From contig CAYFSC010000168.1 in NCBI GenBank assembly GCA_964345695.1, positions 1 to 6,493 on the forward strand: 6,493 nt of DNA, given 5' to 3'. Each line of letters opens with the position of its first letter. Position 1 is the first letter of the stretch. Below the pieces are notes generated by a model, which searched no databases, was not told the origin of the DNA, and was given only the letters and a program-made list of their open reading frames with translations. Positions 1-6,461 of this stretch are shown here, piece by piece. The position numbers and the translations under genes were made by a program. Origin of the DNA: CAYFSC01 sp964345695. GTDB lineage: Bacteria > Bacteroidota > Rhodothermia > Rhodothermales > Salinibacteraceae.

Positions 1-138
1 GCAAACGCTTCCGGCCCGCTTCCGACTGCTACACGGGGCAGCGCTCGGAGCGTAGGGGCCTCGCGCCGATAAATTCCCCGCAGGACCCGGATCTCGGAGT
101 CTGCACGGCGGCAATTGTGGGAGTCCTGGCGGGGCCCA
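1..138. other. Non-coding flank downstream of the M16 gene pair
   Basis: No convincing coding region is seen on either strand. This is the 3' side of the minus-strand M16 pair, so a transcription terminator could lie here. The only candidates are weak: a CGCT/AGCG stem at 42-52, a short imperfect stem around 84-101, and a distant CAGGAC/GTCCTG pairing (81-86 with 123-128). None is followed by a T-run in the direction of transcription, so I do not call a terminator. Confidence 0.5.
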
Positions 139-2340
139 TCACTCGGAGGCGTCTCCGAGCGAGAAGACGCTGGGCGACACGTCGCTGTTGATCGCGACCG
201 TGGAGATGGTCGTTTCGGCCTGTTTCTCGCCGTCCTGGTACGTCACGGTGGTATGCGGAATCATGATGCCGCTGTGCGTCTGGAAGTCGCTGTATACGTC
301 CGTTTGCGACTGCGGGCCCTGGCGGCTCATGGCGGTGTAGTCCATGCGGGCCGGGCGGTACGTCTCAGGGTCCAGGTAGAGCGTAATGGCGCTGCCAGTC
401 GGCGGCGTCACCTTGACGGCCTCATACTCCATGCCCTCCACGGTGGTCGTGCCCTGCGACTGCACCGACAGCTCCTCGTGGTCGAGGTGCGCCATCAGGT
501 AGGGCAGGCTGCGCCAGAGCGTTCCCTTTGCCTGCTTGCGCATCTGCGGCGGGGCCGTCTGCGTACCGCGGGGCGTCTTCATCGTCATCGTGCTGCCGTC
601 GTCGGCAATCACGATTTGCATGCCGTTCGGAAGCGTCTGCTCCGCCCGCATCTTGCCCGGCAGCGCGACGAGGAGCGTGCTCTCGATGGTTTGCGTGCCC
701 TGTGGCGTTTCGACGGACTGCTTTGATGCCACGCGCAGGCTTTGCAGGTCGTCGAACGCCGAGCCGCCCAGCGCCTCTTTCGCCTGCATCAGCGCCTCGC
801 GACCGGCTTTCTGGGAGGCCGCCGTGGCGGGCGCCTCCTCGCTCGGGGGACTCGTAGGAATCGAGATGTCGATCTCATTGACCGTACCCTCCTCGGTGAG
901 CGTCGCCAGCGAGTCGCTGAACTGGTCCCGGTTGCCCACGATGAGCACGTGCGCCGCCTCCGGGTGCAGGTACGATTGCGCCACGCGCTGCACGTCCGAC
1001 GACGTCACGTTTTCGATCCGGTCCTTGGTCTGCTGCAGAAAGTCGGACGGGTAGTCGTAGTACTCGTACGTCATCAGCCGCCCGAGCACTTCTCGCTCGG
1101 TGTCGAAGTTGAACACGAACGAGTTCAGGTAACTGTCTTTCGCCAGGCTGAGCTCTTCGTTGGTCGGCGGGGTGGTACGCATGCCCTCGACCTCATTCAT
1201 GACGGCGTTGGTGGCCTCCACCGTGCTTCCGCTCTTCGTGAACACGCCTGCAAAGAAGCGCCCCGGGCGCTCGTAACCGGCCGAGTAGCTGCCGAACACG
1301 GAGTAGGCCAACCCCATCTCCTTGCGCACGGTCTGAAACAGGCGGCTGGAAAACCCGCCGCTGAGGACCTGATTCATGATCGTGACCGCAGCGTAGTCTT
1401 CGCTCTCGCGCGTGATTTCACCGGGGTGCCCCATGAAGATCGTGCTCTGGTTGACGTCGCTCTTCTGGATGAAGTTGACCGAAGAGGCCCGGCGCGCCTC
1501 CGGGGCTGGCGGGGTGGGCGGCTCGAAATCGGCCGGGGCCTCCCAGTCGCCAAACTGCTCACGGATCATTTCCTCCATCGCATCGGCGTCAAAGTCGCCC
1601 CACACGCTGAGGATGACGTTGCTCGGCTGCACGTGCTGCGCATGGAACTCCGCGAGATCCTGCTGCGTGATGCGGTCGATGGTGTAGTACTCGGGCGTGC
1701 GAGCGTACGGACTGTCGGCGCCGTAGAGAATCTTGTCGAACTCGCGCGAGGCGATCTGCCGGGCGTCGTCGTTGCGTCGCGAGATGCCCGACTTCTGCTG
1801 GCTCTTGGCCTGCTGCACCTTCGCCTCGGCGAAGGCCGGGCTGCGCAGCACGTCGGCAAACACGGGCAGGACGGTGCCGACGTGGTCGGCGAGGGTCGAC
1901 ATGAACGCCGACCCGGACGTTTCGCCCATGTTCGTCTCGACGGTGGCGCCCAGGTTTTCGAGCACGAGGTTCAGGCTGTCGGGCGCCATTGAGGCGGTGC
2001 CGCCGGTTCGCATGACGGTGCCGGTGATGGCAGCCAGGCCGCGCTTCTCGTGCGGCTCATACACCGAGCCGACGCCGATGCGCGCTGCGGCGTTGACCTG
2101 CGGCAGTTCACGGTCTTCGAGCAGAAAGATCGTCATCCCGTTGTCGAGCTCCACGCGCTGCGGATCGGGGATGTCGAAGTCGCGGAGCTCCGGGTAGGTC
2201 AGGTCTTGGACGTTGTAGTCGGCCGTATCGACCTCCGTCGCGGGAGCCTGCGCAGCGGCCGGCGGCGGCGCCCACGCAGCCAACGCCACGCCGATAAGAA
2301 GAGAGAGGATGCGGGTCAAGCGGGTCGTCAGAAGCATCAT
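139..2340 (-). CDS. M16 peptidase-like subunit without zinc site (Arg/Tyr subunit), with C-terminal LolA-like domain
   Basis: Predicted secreted, catalytically inactive M16B-family protein of 733 residues. Residues about 1-30 form a signal peptide (Arg near the start, a Leu/Ala-rich core, a PAAAQ-type cleavage region). The M16 N-terminal domain spans roughly 60-215 and the M16 C-terminal domain roughly 220-480. Where active members have HxxEH, this protein reads AITGT (residues 104-108). The third-ligand Glu position aligns with Lys183, so all three zinc ligands are gone. The substrate-binding Arg/Tyr pair of the family is intact as R339 and Y346, in SSRLFQTVRKEMGLAYSV. Residues about 490-508 are a Pro/Ala/Ser/Thr-rich linker. 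Residues about 510-733 form an extra beta-rich domain resembling the LolA/outer-membrane lipoprotein-sorting fold (LYLDPETYRPARMDY, then a VYSDFQ...GIMIPHTT run). That domain call is by pattern only. The gene lies 59 bases downstream of the HxxEH gene on the same strand, so it is probably its heterodimer partner. The start is the first of two adjacent ATGs (2340, 2337), chosen because it directly precedes the signal peptide. No Shine-Dalgarno sequence is seen. Confidence 0.9.
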   Translation of the reverse strand: MMLLTTRLTRILSLLIGVALAAWAPPPAAAQAPATEVDTADYNVQDLTYPELRDFDIPDPQRVELDNGMTIFLLEDRELPQVNAAARIGVGSVYEPHEKRGLAAITGTVMRTGGTASMAPDSLNLVLENLGATVETNMGETSGSAFMSTLADHVGTVLPVFADVLRSPAFAEAKVQQAKSQQKSGISRRNDDARQIASREFDKILYGADSPYARTPEYYTIDRITQQDLAEFHAQHVQPSNVILSVWGDFDADAMEEMIREQFGDWEAPADFEPPTPPAPEARRASSVNFIQKSDVNQSTIFMGHPGEITRESEDYAAVTIMNQVLSGGFSSRLFQTVRKEMGLAYSVFGSYSAGYERPGRFFAGVFTKSGSTVEATNAVMNEVEGMRTTPPTNEELSLAKDSYLNSFVFNFDTEREVLGRLMTYEYYDYPSDFLQQTKDRIENVTSSDVQRVAQSYLHPEAAHVLIVGNRDQFSDSLATLTEEGTVNEIDISIPTSPPSEEAPATAASQKAGREALMQAKEALGGSAFDDLQSLRVASKQSVETPQGTQTIESTLLVALPGKMRAEQTLPNGMQIVIADDGSTMTMKTPRGTQTAPPQMRKQAKGTLWRSLPYLMAHLDHEELSVQSQGTTTVEGMEYEAVKVTPPTGSAITLYLDPETYRPARMDYTAMSRQGPQSQTDVYSDFQTHSGIMIPHTTVTYQDGEKQAETTISTVAINSDVSPSVFSLGDASE

Positions 2341-2360
2341 TGGAGCGAGAGGGTTCGGTC

Positions 2361-2386
2361 GCAGAGGAAGGAGCAGGAAGCAGAAG
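2361..2386 (-). promoter_or_regulatory. Pyrimidine-rich leader tract before the second M16 gene
   Basis: Read on the minus strand, these 26 bases are pyrimidines with few interruptions (a run of 11 at 2363-2373). The tract ends 20 bases before the ATG at 2340. The 59-base spacer between the two M16 genes has no Shine-Dalgarno sequence and no clear hairpin or promoter. The tract may help ribosome recruitment, but that is inference from its repeated position before all four genes here. Confidence 0.3.
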
Positions 2387-2399
2387 CCACCGGCGGGCG

Positions 2400-3950
2400 C
2401 TACTCGGTGGACGCGGTGGGCTGATCGCCGTCCTCGGTCGTTTTGATCATGGCAACGGTGCGGTTGCTGCGCTGGAAGGTCTCCTGTGCGACGCGCTGCA
2501 CGTCGTCAACCGTCACGGACTGGATTTCCTCCAGTTGCCGGAAGACGTTGCGCCAGTCGCCCGTCAGCGCCTCCATGCGCGAGAAGCGGCGCGCCAGGCC
2601 CGAGTTGGAGTCGAGTTGCCGAATGAGGGTGGCGCGGGCCCGCGTCTTGGCCCGCTCCAGTTCGGCCTGTGTGATGCCCTCTTCCTTGATCGTGTCCAAC
2701 TCCTCGTAAATGGAATGCTCTACGCTGTCCGGCGACACGCCGCGGCTCGGCACGCCGAAGAGGACGAAAAGACTCGGATACTTGCTCCCCGGAAAGGCCG
2801 GGCCCGCCTGCACCTGCAGGGCCTTCTCGGTTTCTACCAGCCGCTCGTGCAACCGGCTCGTGCGACCGGTCGTGAGCACGTCCGAGAGGATGTTGTACAC
2901 CGGGTCGTCCTCGCTCTGCATGCTGCCGCGGTGGTAGCCGGCAACCACGAAGGGTTGCGTCTGCTCGCGGATGACAACGCGCCGCTCGCCGATCTGCTCT
3001 GGCTCGGTCGTCGTGACGGGCAGCGGCTCCTCCCCCTTCGGCAGGCGTCCGAAGTATTCCTCCGCCAGTCGACGAACGCGCTCCGCGTCGACGTCGCCCG
3101 CGATGCCGATGGTGAGGTTGCTGGCGTTGTAGTACGTCTCGAAGAACGCCTTGGCCCCCGACCGGGACAGGTTCTTCAGGTCGGACATGTGCCCGATGGT
3201 CGGGTTGCCGTACGGATGCGCCTTGAACGCCGTCGTAAGGAACTCCTCGATGAGGCGGCCCGTCGGGCTGGACTCGGTGCGCTGCCGCCGCTCCTCCATG
3301 ACGACGTCGCGCTCGGTGTAGAACTCGCGGAGCACCGGGTTCTTGAACCGGTCCGATTCCAGCGCAAAGAAAAGCTCCAGCTTGTTGGCAGGAAGGCTGT
3401 AGATGTAGCCCGTTGCGTCGGCGGAGGTGTAGGCGTTCAGCCCCGTGACGCCTTGCCGCTCCAGGAGGTTTTCGTACTCGCCGTCCTGGATGTACGATTC
3501 GGCTTCGGCCTGCGCATCTTCGACCTCGGCCTCAAGCTGGGCAATGCGCCCGGAGTCGGCCTGCGGCCCCTTGGCCCGCTCCCGCCGCAGCTGCAGGTAG
3601 ATGTCCTCCTGGCGCTGAAGGGCAGCCATCTCCTTCTCGATGTCTTTGGTGCCGATGGAGGTGGTCCCTTTGAAGGCCATGTGCTCGAACATGTGCGCGA
3701 TGCCCGTCCGCCCCTCGGGCTCATCGACCGACCCCACGTCAGCGTAGGTGTGGAACGATACGACCGGGGCTTCCGGACGCTCGATGACCACAAACGTCAG
3801 GCCATTGTCCAGCGTGAAGGTGGTTACGTTCGTTTCGAACTGGGCGAGGAGGTCCTGCTCCTGCGCGGCGACCGGCCCGGCGGCCAGCGCCGCCAGAACG
3901 AGCACGGCCGCCCCGAGGCGTCGGAGGAAAGCACGGCAGCGATGTAGCAT
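2400..3950 (-). CDS. Secreted M16 family zinc metallopeptidase (HxxEH catalytic subunit)
   Basis: Predicted zinc-dependent peptidase of the M16 (pitrilysin/insulinase/processing peptidase) family, 516 residues, exported to the periplasm or envelope. Residues 1-30 form a signal peptide (MLHRCRAFLRR, an Ala/Leu/Val core, then AAQ). The inverted zinc motif is H86-M-F-E89-H90. E89 is the expected general base and H86/H90 are ligands. The third ligand is probably E220 in ERDVVMEE (213-220), seven residues after E213, as in insulysin and pitrilysin. The gap from H90 to E220 is 130 residues, against about 77 in pitrilysin. The extra length is a charged, probably helical segment at about 107-165 that includes IAQLEAEVEDAQAEAESYI. 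The M16 C-terminal domain follows from about 250. The family's Arg/Tyr pair is missing, the aligned positions being V372 and Q379. The tail (about 504-516) is acidic and Thr-rich. The open frame extends far upstream, but the start at 3950 is chosen because it gives a compact signal peptide. It is the first gene of a two-gene unit with the zinc-less partner. Substrate unknown. Confidence 0.93.
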   Translation of the reverse strand: MLHRCRAFLRRLGAAVLVLAALAAGPVAAQEQDLLAQFETNVTTFTLDNGLTFVVIERPEAPVVSFHTYADVGSVDEPEGRTGIAHMFEHMAFKGTTSIGTKDIEKEMAALQRQEDIYLQLRRERAKGPQADSGRIAQLEAEVEDAQAEAESYIQDGEYENLLERQGVTGLNAYTSADATGYIYSLPANKLELFFALESDRFKNPVLREFYTERDVVMEERRQRTESSPTGRLIEEFLTTAFKAHPYGNPTIGHMSDLKNLSRSGAKAFFETYYNASNLTIGIAGDVDAERVRRLAEEYFGRLPKGEEPLPVTTTEPEQIGERRVVIREQTQPFVVAGYHRGSMQSEDDPVYNILSDVLTTGRTSRLHERLVETEKALQVQAGPAFPGSKYPSLFVLFGVPSRGVSPDSVEHSIYEELDTIKEEGITQAELERAKTRARATLIRQLDSNSGLARRFSRMEALTGDWRNVFRQLEEIQSVTVDDVQRVAQETFQRSNRTVAMIKTTEDGDQPTASTE

Positions 3951-3972
3951 CAGATTGGGCAGTGAGTGAAAC

Positions 3973-3991
3973 AAGAGGAAAGGAGAAGGGG
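3973..3991 (-). promoter_or_regulatory. Uninterrupted 19-base pyrimidine leader before the M16 catalytic subunit
   Basis: On the minus strand these 19 bases are all C or T. They end 22 bases before the ATG at 3950. No Shine-Dalgarno sequence lies between tract and start. This is the clearest of the four similarly placed tracts in the window. Its role in translation initiation is inferred, not shown. Confidence 0.35.
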
Positions 3992-4135
3992 CGTTCGCGA
4001 CCCGGACGAGAAACAGAAGCACTCCGTCCACAAGCGGTGCAGGCCCGGCCGAAAATGCGCCGGTACATACTGAGCACGCGGCACACAGATCCATCCCGAT
4101 CCCAGGACGCGCGACGAACTGGCCGAGAGCACCGC

Positions 4136-4152
4136 TGCCCGTGAGCACGGCA
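4136..4152. repeat. Imperfect dyad CCGTG-AG-CACGG with short extension
   Basis: CCGTG (4139-4143) and CACGG (4146-4150) are reverse complements separated by two bases. If C4138 is bulged, G4137-C4151 and T4136-A4152 extend the pairing. The two-base centre is too tight for a full RNA loop, so a protein-binding half-site arrangement is as likely as a hairpin. It lies about 20 bases before the stronger dyad. It could be chance in GC-rich DNA. Confidence 0.3.
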
Positions 4153-4173
4153 TCGGGGGCAGGCTGCGTCCCA

Positions 4174-4193
4174 GTCCGGAAGCGGTTCCGGAC
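4174..4193. repeat. Perfect 8+8 inverted repeat (GTCCGGAA / TTCCGGAC) with GCGG centre
   Basis: GTCCGGAA at 4174-4181 and TTCCGGAC at 4186-4193 are exact reverse complements around a four-base GCGG centre. Each arm also contains the self-complementary hexamer TCCGGA. It sits 116-135 bases upstream of the DAHP synthase start and more than 220 bases upstream of the M16 start. No T-run follows on either strand, so it is not an ordinary intrinsic terminator. It could be an operator or a stable hairpin in the 5' leader of the DAHP synthase mRNA. The symmetry is certain and its function is not. Confidence 0.5.
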
Positions 4194-4308
4194 CAGCGGC
4201 AGCCGAATTTCCCGCTCAATCTTCGCGCAGCATCGAAACGCACGGTGGCACCACTCGTTCGGAGGGATGCTGTCGATTCTGTTCTCACCATGTGCCTGCG
4301 TGTTCCCT

Positions 4309-5664
4309 ATGCCGACGACGTCCACCGCGGATTGGACTCCCACCTCCTGGCGTTCCAAAGAGGCCCTGCAACAGCCCACTTACCCCGACGACGACGCGCT
4401 GGCCTCGATGCTCGATCACATCGCGAGCCTGCCGCCCCTCGTCACTTCCTGGGAGGTGGAAGACCTGAAAGACGAACTGGCCCGCGCGGCGCAGGGCGAG
4501 CGCTTTCTCCTCCAAGGTGGCGAGTGCGCCGAATCGTTTGCTGACTGCACGGCCGACGTGATCACGAAGCGGCTCAAGATCATGCTGCAGATGAGCCTGA
4601 TCCTGACGTACGGCTTGAACACGCGCGTCGTGCGCGTCGGTCGCTTCGCCGGGCAGTACGCCAAACCGCGCTCGTCGGACACCGAGACGCGCAACGGGCA
4701 GGCGCTCCCCAGCTACCGCGGCGACATCATCAACGGTCCAGAGTTTGACGAGGCAGCCCGCATTCCGGACCCGCAGCGCCTTGAACGCGCCTACACCAAG
4801 TCGAGCCTGACGCTCAACCTTGTGCGCGGTCTCGCGGAGGGCGGCTTTGCCGACATGCGCCACCCGGAGTACTGGAATCTCGACTTCATGCAGCATTCCC
4901 CGCTGGCCGACGAGTACCACGCCCTCGTCGATGCCATTGAGGACTCGCTCGACTTTATGACCGCCGTCTCGGGCAGCAACCTCGACGAGCTGGAGCGGGC
5001 CAAGTTCTTCATCAGTCACGAAGCGCTGCTCCTGCCGTACGAGGAGGCCCACACACGCACTGTCCCACACAATCCGGGCCACTACAATCTGGGTACCCAC
5101 CTTCCGTGGATCGGCAAGCGGACGAACCAGCCGGGAGGGGCGCACGTCGAGTACGCGCGCGGCATTGAGAATCCGCTCGGGCTCAAGGTGGGCCCCAACA
5201 TGACGCCGTCGGACCTGAAGGCGCTCGTGCGCACGCTGGATCCGAACGACACCCCCGGACGACTCACCCTCATCACGCGTTTCGGCGTCGATCACATCGC
5301 CGACCGGCTGCCGGCTCTGCTCGACGCGGTTCAGTCCACCGGCACCACGGTGCTGTGGATCTGCGATCCCATGCACGGCAACACTGAGAAGACGTCGAGC
5401 GGCCTCAAGACGCGCCGGTTCGACAACATCCTCGGGGAGCTGGAGCAGGCCTTCGAGATCCACAACGCCCATGGCTCTCACCTCGGCGGCGTGCACTTCG
5501 AGCTCACCGGCGAGGACGTCACCGAATGCATCGGAGGGGCGCGCGGCCTGGGGGAAGCCGACCTCGAGCGCGCCTACAAGTCGCACGTCGATCCGCGCCT
5601 CAACTACGAGCAGGCTCTGGAGATGGCATTCAGCGTCGTGCGCACGGTGAGAAATCTTCGATAG
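4309..5664 (+). CDS. aroG: Class II 3-deoxy-D-arabino-heptulosonate 7-phosphate (DAHP) synthase
   Basis: Cytoplasmic enzyme condensing phosphoenolpyruvate with erythrose 4-phosphate to DAHP, the first step of the shikimate pathway to aromatic amino acids. The 451-residue protein is of the plant/mycobacterial class II type. The opening WTPTSWRSKEALQQPTYPD is the classic class II start. Metal ligands match the M. tuberculosis enzyme (C87, H369, E411, D441): C73 in GGECAE, H356 in DPMHGNT, E398 in HFELTGED, D428 in SHVDPR. Substrate-site residues also match: R112 in GRFAGQYAKPRS, K293 in GLKVGPNM, R324 in ITRFG. The central stretch at about 141-220, absent or shortened in short PhzC-like enzymes, is present, which points to the long, amino acid-regulated form used in primary metabolism (inference). 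The ATG at 4309 fits the family N-terminus. An in-frame ATG at 4267 has GGAGGG directly against it, too close to act as a normal ribosome site, and would add an unconserved Cys/Phe-rich leader. A GTG at 4141 is even less likely. The name aroG follows M. tuberculosis usage. Confidence 0.96.
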   Translation: MPTTSTADWTPTSWRSKEALQQPTYPDDDALASMLDHIASLPPLVTSWEVEDLKDELARAAQGERFLLQGGECAESFADCTADVITKRLKIMLQMSLILTYGLNTRVVRVGRFAGQYAKPRSSDTETRNGQALPSYRGDIINGPEFDEAARIPDPQRLERAYTKSSLTLNLVRGLAEGGFADMRHPEYWNLDFMQHSPLADEYHALVDAIEDSLDFMTAVSGSNLDELERAKFFISHEALLLPYEEAHTRTVPHNPGHYNLGTHLPWIGKRTNQPGGAHVEYARGIENPLGLKVGPNMTPSDLKALVRTLDPNDTPGRLTLITRFGVDHIADRLPALLDAVQSTGTTVLWICDPMHGNTEKTSSGLKTRRFDNILGELEQAFEIHNAHGSHLGGVHFELTGEDVTECIGGARGLGEADLERAYKSHVDPRLNYEQALEMAFSVVRTVRNLR

Positions 5665-5733
5665 ATTGCGATCTCAGCCTTCCAGGACCTGCCCCCGGCA
5701 TCACCACGGGATCCACTGCCCGTAACATGCGAT

Positions 5734-5778
5734 TCGGCACCTGCACGAATGCTCCTCATCGATCCTGCGCAGTGCCGA
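5734..5778 (+). repeat. 7+7 inverted repeat TCGGCAC/GTGCCGA just upstream of the SYLF gene
   Basis: TCGGCAC at 5734-5740 is the exact reverse complement of GTGCCGA at 5772-5778, with a 31-base loop. The right arm ends eight bases before the ATG at 5787, so pairing in the mRNA would approach the initiation region. The rest of the 122-base spacer shows no strong terminator after the DAHP synthase and no convincing promoter. With this loop length the match could be chance. Confidence 0.25.
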
Positions 5779-5786
5779 TTCCTCCC

Positions 5787-6461
5787 ATGCCTCGTCTCCC
5801 CGTTTTTGTTCTTCTCGCCCTGACTCTCAGCGCATCGCTTCCGCGGGCGGCGGTCGCGCAGGATGAAGAGACGGCCAAGCTCCGCGAGGTGACGGCCGTG
5901 TTCGAGGAGATGCTCGAAATGAACGAGGCGACCATCCCAAACCGGATTCTGGAGGAAGCGCACGCCGTGGCCGTGCTGCCCGGGGTCGTCAAAGCCGGGT
6001 TTCTGTTCGCTGGACGCCGCGGCCGGGGCGTGCTTCTGGTACATCGCGACAGTGCATGGAGCGCCCCGGCGTTCCTGACCATCACCGGGGGCAGCTTCGG
6101 GCTACAGGCCGGCGCCTCCTCCACCGACGTCGTGCTCGTCTTCCGCAACCGCGGCAGCGTCACTAGCCTCATCGACGGCAAGCTCACGCTCGGGGGCACC
6201 GTCTCGGTCGCCGCAGGCCCCGTCGGGCGAAGCGCCGAGGCCGCTACCGACGCCCGCCTCAAGGCCGAGATCTACTCGTACTCGCGCAGTCGCGGCGCCT
6301 TTGCCGGCCTGTCCATCGAAGGCGCCCAGCTCTCCTTCAGCCAGACGAACAATCGTGCCGTGTATGGGCGCGACGTCTCGGTGCACGACATCTTGTACGG
6401 ATCCGCCGCGTTCCCGCCCGCGGCGGACCGCCTCCGCACCCTGCTGCGCCGCACCGACTGA
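5787..6461 (+). CDS. Secreted SYLF (Ysc84) domain lipid-binding protein
   Basis: Predicted exported 224-residue protein with a SYLF/Ysc84 domain, a family tied to phosphoinositide and membrane binding in eukaryotes and to the cell envelope in bacteria, where the role is poorly defined. Residues 1-25 form a signal peptide (MPRLPVFVLLALTLSASLPR, then AAVAQ). No lipobox Cys is present, so a soluble periplasmic or secreted product is expected. The SYLF domain fills about 35-220, with IPNRILEEAHAVAVLPGVVK (50-69), GRGVLLV (79-85), APAFLTITGGSFGLQAG (93-109), STDVVLVFRN (112-121), a GP-GR-AEAATDARLKAEIYSYSRSRGAFAG block (144-174) and SIEGAQL (176-182). This order and spacing match bacterial members. 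An in-frame ATG at 5727 would add 20 residues before the signal peptide and is disfavoured. No Shine-Dalgarno sequence precedes either start. The gene follows the DAHP synthase by 122 bases on the same strand. The gap and unrelated role suggest its own promoter, though read-through is possible. Confidence 0.92.
   Translation: MPRLPVFVLLALTLSASLPRAAVAQDEETAKLREVTAVFEEMLEMNEATIPNRILEEAHAVAVLPGVVKAGFLFAGRRGRGVLLVHRDSAWSAPAFLTITGGSFGLQAGASSTDVVLVFRNRGSVTSLIDGKLTLGGTVSVAAGPVGRSAEAATDARLKAEIYSYSRSRGAFAGLSIEGAQLSFSQTNNRAVYGRDVSVHDILYGSAAFPPAADRLRTLLRRTD

Larger units (their letters stand above)
3951..4308. other. Divergent intergenic region between the M16 pair and the DAHP synthase
   Basis: These 358 bases separate oppositely transcribed genes and must hold promoters for both. 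Frames of both flanking genes stay open into it, but the predicted residues are Cys/Arg/Ser-rich, resemble no family and would bury the signal peptide or add an unconserved leader, so I treat it as non-coding. It contains a perfect inverted repeat (4174-4193), a weaker dyad (4136-4152) and a pyrimidine tract before each start. I found no convincing sigma-70 pair and no Bacteroidota-type TAnnTTTG element on either strand. Confidence 0.6.

Noticed and set aside
42..128. Possible terminator hairpins after the M16 pair
   Set aside because: The stems are short or imperfect, or have a 36-base loop, and no T-run follows in the direction of transcription.
742..1992. Long plus-strand open frame (416 codons) opposite the inactive M16 gene
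   Set aside because: Its translation is Arg/His/Val-rich, typical of the antisense frame of a GC-rich gene, and has no recognisable domain. The minus-strand M16 protein has clear family motifs throughout.
2340..3947. Plus-strand open frame of 535 codons opposite the M16 catalytic subunit
   Set aside because: It almost exactly mirrors the minus-strand gene, is Arg/Leu/Gly-rich and matches no family. It is explained by the lack of stop codons antisense to GC-rich coding sequence.
4071..4149. Repeated octamer TGAGCACG at 4071 and 4142
   Set aside because: One eight-base direct repeat within about 350 bases is expected by chance at this composition, and no third copy or spacing pattern was seen.
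4141..4308. GTG start 56 codons upstream for the DAHP synthase
   Set aside because: The added residues are Arg/Ser/Cys-rich, contain the palindrome, and precede the conserved class II N-terminus, which begins just after the ATG at 4309.
3951..4379. N-terminal extension of the M16 catalytic subunit to an upstream start
   Set aside because: The extra residues resemble no M16 protein and would place the clear signal peptide about 140 residues inside the chain. They also overlap the DAHP synthase start on the other strand.
4285..5586. Minus-strand open frame of 433 codons opposite the DAHP synthase
   Set aside because: It is an antisense shadow with Arg/Val/Gly bias. The plus-strand protein has every catalytic residue of class II DAHP synthase.
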